Of a DNA stretch of 8,937 bases, positions 1 to 6,876 are shown one piece after another. Each line of letters opens with the position of its first letter. The first letter of the stretch is position 1. Made by a program: the position numbers and the translations under genes. The DNA comes from Bacteroidota bacterium. GTDB taxonomy: Bacteria > Bacteroidota > Bacteroidia > JAADEI01. Where the stretch lies: NCBI GenBank assembly GCA_015490475.1, contig WFXT01000121.1, forward strand, positions 1-8,937, read 5' to 3'. The notes beneath the pieces are model-generated. The model saw only the letters and a program-made list of their open reading frames with translations. It made no database searches and had not been told where the DNA came from.

Positions 1-1430
1 ACTTCATCTGTGCTTATTAGACTGAAGTAGGGTCCTATCTCAATGGCTTTTAGTTTTCCACCCAGCTGATAATATCCTGAAACAATTGTTTTTATGATAT
101 CCACATAAGTTCTGAATGCTGGAATTTGCTGAATCGTATCAACTAACTTATAAACCTGTTTTTCTGTTTTGCTCAGGTTTTCGTGCCTCAGAGTATCCCA
201 TGCTTCGTCAGGAAGGTCATAAGCATTAGGGCGGATAAAAACCTGCTCTTCAAGTTCAAAAACCCCTTTGAAATCTTCATAGTTTAAGTTCCAGTCGCGA
301 TAGGTTACTATTCTTTTGCCCATGACCCCTACTGTACCTTCCGCAGGAGGCACGAAGTCAACCATTAATTTTGTCTTAACAGGCATCCATCTTACAGTAC
401 CATTGATTTTTACAGGTTCACTTTTAAAATAAATGCTGGTTCTCTGAACCCAATTTATGTTTGCCCATGGTACTTTTTCCATACTTAATTGATAGATGGC
501 GAAGGATGAGTCAACCACTATCATTTCTCCTACAAATGTGTTCGTTCCTCTACGCTTGGGTTCAAACCTTACCTTATATGCCCACTTTCCGTATATTTTG
601 AAAGTGTCAATAACAGTGTATTTGTAATAAAACATACCGAATTTGCTCAATGGACTAACAAAGTCCACATCAAATAGTGTTATCCAGTTGTCAAAAATGT
701 TTATGTCTTGATATAGCCCACCGAGATATTCAGTAATAGTGCTGTTCTTAACACCTGACATTTTTACTGCTATGATTTCTTCCTTTTCTGTTTGTGGTCG
801 GCTTCTGTAATAAAGCCGAGAGATCGTTTCTACTAAAAAGACGGGAAGAAATGGCTTAACATCGGACGCGGTGTCTATCATGTCTGCAACGAAAGAAAAA
901 GGTCTTAGCCATTTATATCTCTTAAATGCTTGTGGAGTGATGTTTGTCAGGTCAAGTTCAGTTCTTGTGTGTAGCTCTACGCTATATGCTGGCAGGCGTT
1001 GAATGTCATGTTTACGTTTATTATCAATGATGTTGGAGAAAAGTTCTTTTATGGGGTCAACACCTGGTTTTATTACGACTTCTGGAAGTTGAATCTCACT
1101 CCTTTTTAGCCTAACAGTAAACACAATAGGCTTTGACGATGGGCTTATTGGGTGTTTCCATAATTGATAACCAATTACTTTAACTGTCAGTGTGTCACCA
1201 TGTTTAACGGGAGCGCTGAATTCAAAATATCCGTCTAAATCTGTCATTGTTCCATAAGAAGTTCCCATTATGGCAACTCCCGCAAAAGGAATGGGCTCTT
1301 CTGTGTGGTCATCTATAACTCGCCCTTTAATGACAGTGCTTTGGCCATATACATAAATGTGAAAAGCTAGTAATAGCAAAACAGCGTATCCCTTTAGATT
1401 ATACTGTCCAACATGAAAAAATACCGTCAT
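1..1430 (-). CDS. CarboxypepD-reg-like / DUF5686 outer-membrane protein, N-terminal part (cut by window edge)
   Basis: An uninterrupted reading frame of 476 codons starts at an ATG at 1430 and leaves the window with no stop. Residues 12-29 form a hydrophobic signal peptide, with likely cleavage after Gly29 (VYG|QS), so the protein is exported. Residues 32-115 match a carboxypeptidase-regulatory-like beta-sandwich: the 'IKGRVIDDHTEEPIPFAGV' start, then 'GTMTDLDGYFEF' and 'DTLTVKVIGYQ'. From about residue 120 the sequence matches DUF5686, with 'LPEVVIKPGVDPIKELF' followed by long aromatic-rich stretches. Known members are Bacteroidota proteins of 700-850 residues ending in a predicted outer-membrane beta-barrel. 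That barrel would lie outside this window. The molecular function of the family is not established. A TAnnTTTG box lies 14 nt upstream of the start, and tRNA-His is the next gene upstream on the same strand. I see no frameshift or damage. Family assignment is by eye from motif order. Confidence 0.85.
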   Translation of the reverse strand, partial: MTVFFHVGQYNLKGYAVLLLLAFHIYVYGQSTVIKGRVIDDHTEEPIPFAGVAIMGTSYGTMTDLDGYFEFSAPVKHGDTLTVKVIGYQLWKHPISPSSKPIVFTVRLKRSEIQLPEVVIKPGVDPIKELFSNIIDNKRKHDIQRLPAYSVELHTRTELDLTNITPQAFKRYKWLRPFSFVADMIDTASDVKPFLPVFLVETISRLYYRSRPQTEKEEIIAVKMSGVKNSTITEYLGGLYQDINIFDNWITLFDVDFVSPLSKFGMFYYKYTVIDTFKIYGKWAYKVRFEPKRRGTNTFVGEMIVVDSSFAIYQLSMEKVPWANINWVQRTSIYFKSEPVKINGTVRWMPVKTKLMVDFVPPAEGTVGVMGKRIVTYRDWNLNYEDFKGVFELEEQVFIRPNAYDLPDEAWDTLRHENLSKTEKQVYKLVDTIQQIPAFRTYVDIIKTIVSGYYQLGGKLKAIEIGPYFSLISTDE

Positions 1431-1444
1431 AATGACTTATATGG

Positions 1445-1452
1445 CAAATATA
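1445..1452 (-). promoter_or_regulatory. candidate -7 promoter element of the DUF5686 gene
   Basis: On the minus strand these bases read TATATTTG, an exact match to the Bacteroidota -7 consensus TAnnTTTG. They end 14 nt before the ATG at 1430, which implies a leader of only about 8-10 nt. No convincing TTTG-like -33 element lies at the usual 17-23 nt spacing. The nearest TTTTTG is about 32 nt upstream, which is too far. The call rests on the -7 box and its position alone. Confidence 0.4.
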
Positions 1453-1517
1453 AAATCCGAAAATAATTAAACGAGAAGAGCCTGCAAAAAGTTGATATTA
1501 ACTATAGAATATGGCTT

Positions 1518-1545
1518 AATAGGTGAGAAAACAACTTTACCTATC
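1518..1545 (-). terminator. hairpin just 3' of tRNA-His; possible terminator or processing signal
   Basis: ATAGGT at 1519-1524 and ACCTAT at 1539-1544 are perfect complements. A further G-T pair forms at the base, and some partial pairing inside the 14-nt loop is possible. On the minus strand the stem begins one base after the tRNA discriminator. No U-tract follows, so it is not a canonical intrinsic terminator. It may mark the 3' trailer of the tRNA transcript or aid transcription stop before the DUF5686 promoter. Confidence 0.3.
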
Positions 1546-1546
1546 G

Positions 1547-1621
1547 GGTGGCTGACGGGACTCGAACCCGCGACCTCCAGGACCACAACCTGGCGCTCTA
1601 ACCAGCTGAGCTACAGCCACC
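1547..1621 (-). tRNA. tRNA-His, anticodon GTG
   Basis: The minus strand folds as a standard cloverleaf. The acceptor stem is GTGGCTG paired with CAGCCAC (1614-1620 with 1548-1554). The D-arm contains AGCTCAGCTGGTTAGAG. The anticodon stem CCAGG/CCTGG encloses the loop TTGTGGT, giving anticodon GTG. The T-arm loop is TTCGAGT. Position 1621 supplies the extra 5' G (G-1) facing discriminator C73 at 1547, the identity pair specific to tRNA-His. The bases after C73 read CGA, not CCA, so the CCA tail is not encoded and must be added by a nucleotidyltransferase. The tRNA lies 33 nt downstream of the gamma-carbonic-anhydrase-like gene on the same strand and may be co-transcribed with it. Confidence 0.97.
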
Positions 1622-1654
1622 GTGTTTCAATCCATAAAACCAAACCACAGCTCT

Positions 1655-2173
1655 TTAAAGTTCCTTATACCATTGAGAATACATTACATATCTGTTTGCC
1701 TGTTCTTTCAATTGTTCTTTGACTTCTTCAGGCGAAATTTCTTTGAGTGGTTTAGCAGGTACCCCACCATAAATATACCCGCTTTTAAGCCTCGTTCCAG
1801 GGGTGACTACAGCCCCCGCACCTATGATAACCCCACTTTCAACCACTGCACCATCCATTATTATTGAACCCATACCAACAAGAACAAGGTCTTCTATAAC
1901 ACAACCATGAATGACACTGTTATGACCAATGGTTACGAAGTTTCCAATATATGTGCCATACTTCTGATATGTGCAGTGTATGGTAACATTGTCCTGAACA
2001 TTTGTGTTTTTGCCAATCCTGATTTCGTTTACGTCCCCTCTAATTACAGCATTGAACCATATACTGGAGTTATCTCCGATTACCACATCCCCTATTATAG
2101 TTGCTGTAGGTGCCAAAAAACAATTTTTGCCTATGGAAGGCTCTTTACCGTTTAATTCTATTATCAAAGCCAT
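1655..2173 (-). CDS. gamma-carbonic-anhydrase-like protein (left-handed beta-helix, YrdA/PaaY type)
   Basis: This 172-residue protein consists of hexapeptide repeats, with [IVL]G-x4 turns from about residue 12 to 145, which fold as a left-handed beta-helix. Gamma-class carbonic anhydrases form trimers with zinc at subunit interfaces. The three expected zinc-ligand histidines are visible: His66 in 'VTIHCTY', and His84 and His89 in 'IGHNSVIHGC'. The conserved Arg45 and Asp47 of 'IRGDV' and Gln60/Asp61 of 'NVQDN' are also present. The C-terminus has the typical 'GVPAKPLKEISPEE' motif and closing helix. Length and motifs match the compact bacterial YrdA/PaaY group. That group lacks the long acidic loop of archaeal Cam, so true CO2 hydration activity is uncertain; some members have weak activity and others act in acyl-CoA metabolism. 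No signal peptide is seen, so it is cytoplasmic. It starts at the ATG at 2173, is divergent from rimP, and has tRNA-His 33 nt downstream. Confidence 0.93.
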   Translation of the reverse strand: MALIIELNGKEPSIGKNCFLAPTATIIGDVVIGDNSSIWFNAVIRGDVNEIRIGKNTNVQDNVTIHCTYQKYGTYIGNFVTIGHNSVIHGCVIEDLVLVGMGSIIMDGAVVESGVIIGAGAVVTPGTRLKSGYIYGGVPAKPLKEISPEEVKEQLKEQANRYVMYSQWYKEL

Positions 2174-2197
2174 GCTACTTTAAATTTTCACGCAATG

Positions 2198-2205
2198 CAA
2201 ATATC
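2198..2205 (-). promoter_or_regulatory. candidate -7 promoter element of the gammaCA-like gene (one mismatch)
   Basis: The minus strand reads GATATTTG, one mismatch from TAnnTTTG. It ends 24 nt before the ATG at 2173. A TTTT tract about 18 nt upstream (around 2224-2227) is a 3-of-4 match to the -33 TTTG. It is the mirror image of the rimP box on the opposite strand. Confidence 0.35.
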
Positions 2206-2206
2206 A

Positions 2207-2214
2207 TAACTTTG
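2207..2214 (+). promoter_or_regulatory. candidate -7 promoter element of the rimP-nusA-infB operon
   Basis: TAACTTTG matches the Bacteroidota -7 consensus TAnnTTTG exactly and ends 24 nt before the rimP ATG at 2239. TTTT at 2185-2188, 18 nt upstream, is a 3-of-4 match to the -33 TTTG element. No other good promoter match lies ahead of the operon. Confidence 0.5.
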
Positions 2215-2238
2215 CATTAAATTAAAAATTTGAGGACG

Positions 2239-2703
2239 ATGTCCCTTCCTGACATAAGGCGGTATGTTGAGGATCTTTTGGAAGGCAAGCTGATTGAAAT
2301 GGATGCCTTCCTAGTGGATATAGAGTATATGCCAGAAAGCAGTGCATTGTTTGTTGCCATAGATACGGATGCTGGCGTTACTGTTGACCAATGTGCAGAT
2401 GTTGCACGATTTTTAAGAGATAGGTTGGAAGAGTCACCAATTGGTGAATATATTCAACATATTCAGGTATCTTCACCGGGTCTGGACAAGCCCTTCAAAG
2501 TGTTGAGGCAGTATGTAAAAAACGTTGGAAGAGAGGTTCGTGTTGAATTGGTTGATAATCAAGTAATAGAGGGAATTTTGCTATATGCAGATAGAGAAAA
2601 AATAGTTATAGGTCAACAGTCTGTTGCAAAAGGATCTGAAATGCAACAAACGGAGATACCATTTGTTAAAATCAAACAAACAAAATTGGTCCTGCGTTTT
2701 TAA
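2239..2703 (+). CDS. rimP: ribosome maturation factor RimP
   Basis: RimP binds the free 30S subunit and assists late 16S/30S maturation in the cytoplasm. The signature 'VSSPGLDKP' sits at residues 77-85, matching the family's SSPGLDRP. It follows an N-terminal alpha/beta domain (about 1-85, with 'DAFLVDIEYMP' and 'DQCADVARFLRDRL') and precedes a C-terminal Sm-like beta-barrel (about 90-154) that begins at 'NVGREVRVEL'. I chose the ATG at 2239 (154 residues) over the in-frame TTG at 2230. ATG is the stronger codon, and the protein alignment gains nothing from the three extra residues. GAGGA lies too close to the ATG to serve as a normal Shine-Dalgarno sequence. It is first in the rimP-nusA-infB operon, 20 bp before nusA. 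Length is usual for the family. Confidence 0.95.
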   Translation: MSLPDIRRYVEDLLEGKLIEMDAFLVDIEYMPESSALFVAIDTDAGVTVDQCADVARFLRDRLEESPIGEYIQHIQVSSPGLDKPFKVLRQYVKNVGREVRVELVDNQVIEGILLYADREKIVIGQQSVAKGSEMQQTEIPFVKIKQTKLVLRF

Positions 2704-2723
2704 TCCTAAAAAAATTTTTGTTT

Positions 2724-3995
2724 ATGGCAAGAAGAGGAAGTGATAGAAAGGAGGCATTGTTGGACGCTTTGATGGAATTAAAGGAATTTAAGCGTGTTGA
2801 CAAAGCGACAGCGGCAAAGATTATTAAGGAGGCTATTGAGGAGATTCTAAAGGAAAAATATGGTACACTGGAACCTTTTACTGTGAATATTAATCCTGAT
2901 ACTGGTGCATTTGAGATATGGTGGGAAAAAGAAGTTGTTCCCGACGATGAAGTTGAGGACCCTGATACACAAATAGGAGTTTCTGAAGCACAAAAGATAG
3001 ACCCCGATTTGGAAGAAGGAGATGTATATGTAGAAAGGCTTGACCCAGCACAGGTTTTTGAACGCCGAAGAGCATATAAATTTAAAGAACTCCTATTGAG
3101 GAAATTAGCTGAGCATCACAAGAATAAGGTGTATGAAGCGTATAAAGACAAAATTGGAGAATTTGTTGTTGGAGAAGTCCATCAAGTATATGCAAATAAG
3201 GATATATTAGCTCTTGACGATGAAGGAATTGAGTTGTATCTTCCAGCACGAGAGCAGATTTTCTCTGATAGGTACAAGAAAGGAGACATTGTCAAGGCGA
3301 TAGTCAAAGAAGTAAGGAAATCACAAACGGGAGACCCTGTAATTATTATATCACGGACGGACCCCAAGTTTCTTGAACGCTTATTAGAAAATGAGGTTAT
3401 TGAGATTATGGACGGTCTTCTTAAGGTGCATAAAATAGTACGTTTTCCTGGTAAAAGGGCAAAAGTCTTAATAGAATCCTTAGATGACAGGATTGACCCT
3501 GTTGGTGCCGTGGTGGGACCACGAGGGACAAGAATACATGCTATAGTTAGGGAGCTGAGGGGAGAGACGATAGATGTTGTTCCCTATACTAATGATACTC
3601 ATTTGTTGATAGCAAGGGCATTGACCCCTGCCCGTGTTTCAGCCGTAGAGATAGACCCTGAGAAAAAGAAGGCTATTGCATATGTGCCGCCAGACCAAAT
3701 ATCTTTAGCAGTAGGGCGAGAAGGAATCAATATAAAATTGGCATCTAAGTTAACAGGATATGAAATAGATGTGGTTAGGGAGGAAGCCAAGCCTATTGAG
3801 GAAAGACCCCTTGAGGACTTTGCTGATATACTTGGAGAAGGCATAGTAAGGGAATTTACAGAAGCAGGTTTGCATACCGTGGGTGATGTCTTGGAACTGT
3901 CACTTGATGAATTAAAGAGAATGGTGGGTTTGGATGCTGCCGTAGTGGAAGATGTAGTAAGACAGTTAACTGAATTAGTGGAACAGAATGGATGA
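2724..3995 (+). CDS. nusA: transcription termination/antitermination factor NusA
   Basis: NusA binds RNA polymerase and nascent RNA, modulating pausing, termination and antitermination. The 423-residue protein shows the expected domain order. The N-terminal RNAP-binding domain (about 1-135) carries 'GAFEIWWEKEVV' and 'EVEDPDTQI'. The S1 domain (about 140-205) begins 'IGEFVVGEVHQV'. KH1 has 'DPVGAVVGPRGTRI' starting at Asp258, and KH2 has 'VGREGINIKLASKLTG' at 330-345. A C-terminal helix-hairpin-helix segment (about 365-420, 'FTEAGLHTVGDVLELSLDEL') ends the protein. The length resembles the short Bacteroidota form, which lacks the duplicated acidic repeats of E. coli NusA. The ATG at 2724 is preferred over the TTG two codons upstream. 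There is no Shine-Dalgarno; an AT-rich stretch precedes the start. It lies between rimP and infB with gaps of 20 and 21 bp, the near-universal order. Confidence 0.96.
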   Translation: MARRGSDRKEALLDALMELKEFKRVDKATAAKIIKEAIEEILKEKYGTLEPFTVNINPDTGAFEIWWEKEVVPDDEVEDPDTQIGVSEAQKIDPDLEEGDVYVERLDPAQVFERRRAYKFKELLLRKLAEHHKNKVYEAYKDKIGEFVVGEVHQVYANKDILALDDEGIELYLPAREQIFSDRYKKGDIVKAIVKEVRKSQTGDPVIIISRTDPKFLERLLENEVIEIMDGLLKVHKIVRFPGKRAKVLIESLDDRIDPVGAVVGPRGTRIHAIVRELRGETIDVVPYTNDTHLLIARALTPARVSAVEIDPEKKKAIAYVPPDQISLAVGREGINIKLASKLTGYEIDVVREEAKPIEERPLEDFADILGEGIVREFTEAGLHTVGDVLELSLDELKRMVGLDAAVVEDVVRQLTELVEQNG

Positions 3996-4016
3996 TTTTA
4001 AGCATTTACATATTGT

Positions 4017-6869
4017 ATGGCAGGAAAAAAAACACAGAAGGGACAAAAGATTCAACTGCAGAAACTCATAAAGGACTTAGGTATAACCTTTGACGATATC
4101 TTGGAATACCTAAAAAATGACTTAAAGTGGTCAGACAAAGAACTTCCCGAAAATCCCCGCAAGAAGGTTCCTTATGAAGTTGCAGAAAAGATAATAAGAC
4201 GCTTCAGTGATGATCTAACATTACTGCAAGAGTTTGAAAAAGTAAGGGAACAGAAAAGTAGGGAAGAAACAATAGAGGTTGAAGCAAAACAGGAAGTGGA
4301 ACAAGAATCTCAAGTGTCTGAACCCGCAATTGAACAGGAACCAGTTGAGGAAGAATCAACAGAGGATTTTGAAGAACCTAAGGTTATAGGACGATTAGAT
4401 GAACTTAAGAAATCAACCAAGAAACAAGAGCAAGAAGATCAACTAAAAGACGTAGAAGAGCCAGCTCTAAATGTTGTCGGAAAGGTAGAGATAAAAGACA
4501 AGCGTACCAAGAAGACGAAAAAGAAAGCAAAACCAGAACCTGAAATAGAAGAAGGCATATCCATAGAGGGGCAGACGACGGAGGAAACTGTTCAGGATGT
4601 GGATGATTCAGGAACCCTTCAGGAGGAAGCGCCAGTTACAGAAGAGTCTATAACAGATGAAATTGAAAAAGCAGAAGAAGAGAAAGACATAACAGATGGA
4701 TTGAAGATTGTTGGTAAGGTTGAGGTACCTATAGAGGAACCGCGTAAAGAGAAGAAGCGGGAAGTCAAACAGGAAGAGAAGAAACGAGAGATTACAAAAG
4801 AAAAGCGTTCAGAGAAGAAAAAAATCAGTGGGGACTCTGAGACTATAGAGAAACCTAAACCTATTAGAAGAAAAGTAAGGATAAAAGAGGAGCCCAGGAG
4901 AAGAACCACTGTTCAACAGAAGCCTACCAAAAAAGAAAAAAAGAAAAAGAAGCAAGTCGAAATTGACCAGCAGCAAGTTCAGGCAAATATAAGACAGGTC
5001 CTTCATGGTCAACCTACGAAAACTAAGAAGAAAAAGAAAAAGCAAAAAGAAGATGTTCAGGAAGAATCCAATGTTCTTGAAGTAACTGAATTCATTACCC
5101 TTGGAGAACTTGCATCTTTAATGGGTGTTCAGCCAAACGAATTGATAGCCAAGAGCTTACAGTTGGGCAAGATGGTAACTATCAATCAGCGACTTGAGAA
5201 AGAACTTATAGAACTTCTGGCAGCAGAATATGGCTATGAAGTTTCTTTTGTTGATGTTAAAGAGCAACTGGAAGAGGAAGAAGAGGAAACAGTAGAGGAA
5301 CTGGAGTATGTAGAGCGTCCCCCTGTTGTAGTGGTCATGGGACATGTTGACCACGGAAAGACTAAACTACTGGATTATATACGTCAAACTAATGTTATAG
5401 CGGGAGAAGCAGGAGGTATAACTCAGCATATTGGTGCTTATCAAGTTGCGCTTGATGATGGTAGGAAGATTACATTCTTGGACACCCCTGGACATGAGGC
5501 ATTTACTGCTATGCGTGCCCGCGGTGCTCAGGTGGCTGATATAGCAATTATTGTGGTTGCTGCTGATGAAGGAGTAATGCCACAAACTAAGGAAGCAATT
5601 AATCACGCCAAAGCAGCAGGTCTGGAAATTGTATTTGCTATTAATAAGATTGATAAACCGAATGCGAAGCCAGAGCGTGTCAAGCAGCAATTAGCAGAAC
5701 TGGGATATCTTGTTGAAGATTGGGGAGGTGAATATACGTGCCAGGAGATTTCAGCCCTTACAGGACAAGGCGTTGATGAGTTATTAGAAAAAGTTCTCAT
5801 ATTAGCAGAGTTAATGGAATTGAAAGCCCCAATCAACGTTAAGCCTAAAGGGTATGTTATAGAAGCTTCCAAACAGAAAGGTCTGGGCAACGTGGCAACC
5901 GTCATAGTGCAAGAAGGAATATTAAAACCACGGATGTCCTTAGTGGCGGGAGCACATTTTGCTAAGGTTAGGACTATGCTTGATGAACGGGGTAACAGGG
6001 TTGAAGAGGCCTATCCGGGAACCCCTGTTCGTATTACTGGCTTTGAATCGTTGCCTGATGCCGGAGATAGGTTCGTTGTGTATGAAGATGAGCGTAAGGC
6101 AAGGGAAGTTGCTCAGCACAGACAACGCCTTTTGAGAGAACAGATGCTTCATGCTAAAGCAAGGTTGACCCTTGATGAGGCATCGCAGAAGGCAGCGGCA
6201 GGCGAGTTGAGAGAATTACCTATCATCCTTAAAGTTGATACGTATGGTTCCCTTGAAGCAATAAGGGATGCATTATTGAAACTTAACGAGCAAAATGAAG
6301 AGGTTTCATTAAGAATTGTCCATGCAGATGTGGGACAAATTAGTGAATCAGACGTCATGCTTGCTGCAGCCTCTGACGGAATAGTAATAGGATTTCAGGT
6401 TAGACCTAACTTGCAGGCACGTCAGGCATCAGAGCGTGAAAGAGTTGAGATAAGAACATATTCTGTTATCTATGACTTGATTGAAGATATTAAGAGTGCT
6501 ATGGAAGGTATGCGTAAGCCACGAGAGGTTCAGGTGCCTGTTGGCATTGCTGAAGTTAGAGAGACATTCAAGATTAAGAAGGTTGGAACAGTCGCAGGTT
6601 GTTATGTCAAAGAAGGTAAACTGGTGCGTGGTGGTAAGGTTAATGTGGTTCGCAACGGTGTTGTTGTCTATACAGGCGAAATTGATTCATTGAAACGACA
6701 CAAAGACGATGTTAAAGAGGTGAAAGCAGGGCTTGAGTGTGGAGTTCACATTAAAGGATTTAATGACGTTAAGAAAGGAGATGTTCTTGAAGCCTTTGAG
6801 ATAGTTCTTGTTAAGCCGGGAGAAGAAGTTCCCAAAGGTATATCATCAGCCACTACAATGGATGAGTGA
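4017..6869 (+). CDS. infB: translation initiation factor IF-2
   Basis: IF-2 is the GTPase that delivers initiator fMet-tRNA to the 30S subunit and promotes subunit joining. The 950-residue protein has an N-terminal IF2N-like segment (about 10-65) and a long, charged, low-complexity linker (about 70-350) rich in Glu and Lys. A second IF2N domain follows at about 355-415 ('FITLGELASLMGVQPNEL'). The GTPase starts near 438: G1 'GHVDHGKT' at 442-449, then 'GGITQHIGAY' (switch I), 'DTPGHEAF' (G3), 'NKID' (G4) and 'SALTGQG' (G5). Beta-barrel domain II and the C1/C2 domains complete it, with C2 binding the initiator tRNA. Three short related motifs recur in the linker at 122-128, 151-159 and 229-237 ('KVIGRLD', 'LNVVGKVEI', 'LKIVGKVEV'). 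Poly-Lys stretches near 306-314 include an in-phase A_AAA_AAG heptamer at 4937-4943. The gene ends 7 bp from the stop of a convergent gene. Confidence 0.97.
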   Translation: MAGKKTQKGQKIQLQKLIKDLGITFDDILEYLKNDLKWSDKELPENPRKKVPYEVAEKIIRRFSDDLTLLQEFEKVREQKSREETIEVEAKQEVEQESQVSEPAIEQEPVEEESTEDFEEPKVIGRLDELKKSTKKQEQEDQLKDVEEPALNVVGKVEIKDKRTKKTKKKAKPEPEIEEGISIEGQTTEETVQDVDDSGTLQEEAPVTEESITDEIEKAEEEKDITDGLKIVGKVEVPIEEPRKEKKREVKQEEKKREITKEKRSEKKKISGDSETIEKPKPIRRKVRIKEEPRRRTTVQQKPTKKEKKKKKQVEIDQQQVQANIRQVLHGQPTKTKKKKKKQKEDVQEESNVLEVTEFITLGELASLMGVQPNELIAKSLQLGKMVTINQRLEKELIELLAAEYGYEVSFVDVKEQLEEEEEETVEELEYVERPPVVVVMGHVDHGKTKLLDYIRQTNVIAGEAGGITQHIGAYQVALDDGRKITFLDTPGHEAFTAMRARGAQVADIAIIVVAADEGVMPQTKEAINHAKAAGLEIVFAINKIDKPNAKPERVKQQLAELGYLVEDWGGEYTCQEISALTGQGVDELLEKVLILAELMELKAPINVKPKGYVIEASKQKGLGNVATVIVQEGILKPRMSLVAGAHFAKVRTMLDERGNRVEEAYPGTPVRITGFESLPDAGDRFVVYEDERKAREVAQHRQRLLREQMLHAKARLTLDEASQKAAAGELRELPIILKVDTYGSLEAIRDALLKLNEQNEEVSLRIVHADVGQISESDVMLAAASDGIVIGFQVRPNLQARQASERERVEIRTYSVIYDLIEDIKSAMEGMRKPREVQVPVGIAEVRETFKIKKVGTVAGCYVKEGKLVRGGKVNVVRNGVVVYTGEIDSLKRHKDDVKEVKAGLECGVHIKGFNDVKKGDVLEAFEIVLVKPGEEVPKGISSATTMDE

Positions 6870-6876
6870 TTCAAAA

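Larger units (their letters stand above)
2194..2218. repeat. perfect inverted repeat in the divergent gammaCA-like/rimP promoter region
   Basis: AATGCAAA at 2194-2201 and TTTGCATT at 2211-2218 are perfect 8-bp reverse complements around a 9-bp spacer. The centre lies midway between the two divergent start codons at 2173 and 2239. Each arm contributes the TTTG of a -7 box for one direction. The symmetry could reflect paired divergent promoters, an operator bound by a dimeric regulator, or both. Confidence 0.7.

Noticed and set aside
1492..1722. Plus-strand reading frame containing 'GLEPATSRTTTWRSNQLSYSH'-like sequence
   Set aside because: It is a translation antisense to tRNA-His, a well-known spurious protein annotation. 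It has no start context or homology of its own.
1622..2155. Plus-strand frames of 81 and 82 codons opposite the gammaCA-like gene
   Set aside because: They are shadows of a strongly supported minus-strand gene, with no coherent motifs.
2230..2238. TTG start for rimP three codons upstream of the ATG
   Set aside because: The ATG at 2239 is the better codon and gives the usual RimP start. The same reasoning sets aside the TTG at 2718 for nusA and at 8696 for the DUF721 gene.
2704..2723. A-run followed by T-run between rimP and nusA as a terminator
   Set aside because: A loop-less A/T palindrome with no GC stem inside a tight operon. It is a translation-start AT-rich spacer rather than a terminator.
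4619..5354. Minus-strand frames rich in Phe and Leu that look like small membrane proteins
   Set aside because: They are antisense to the Lys/Glu-rich infB linker. AAA/AAG and GAA/GAG codons read backwards give TTT/CTT/TTC/CTC, so the hydrophobicity is an artefact.
5367..6358. Minus-strand frames of 69-107 codons within infB
   Set aside because: The conserved IF-2 GTPase and C-terminal domains explain the coding signal. No recognisable protein is encoded on the other strand.
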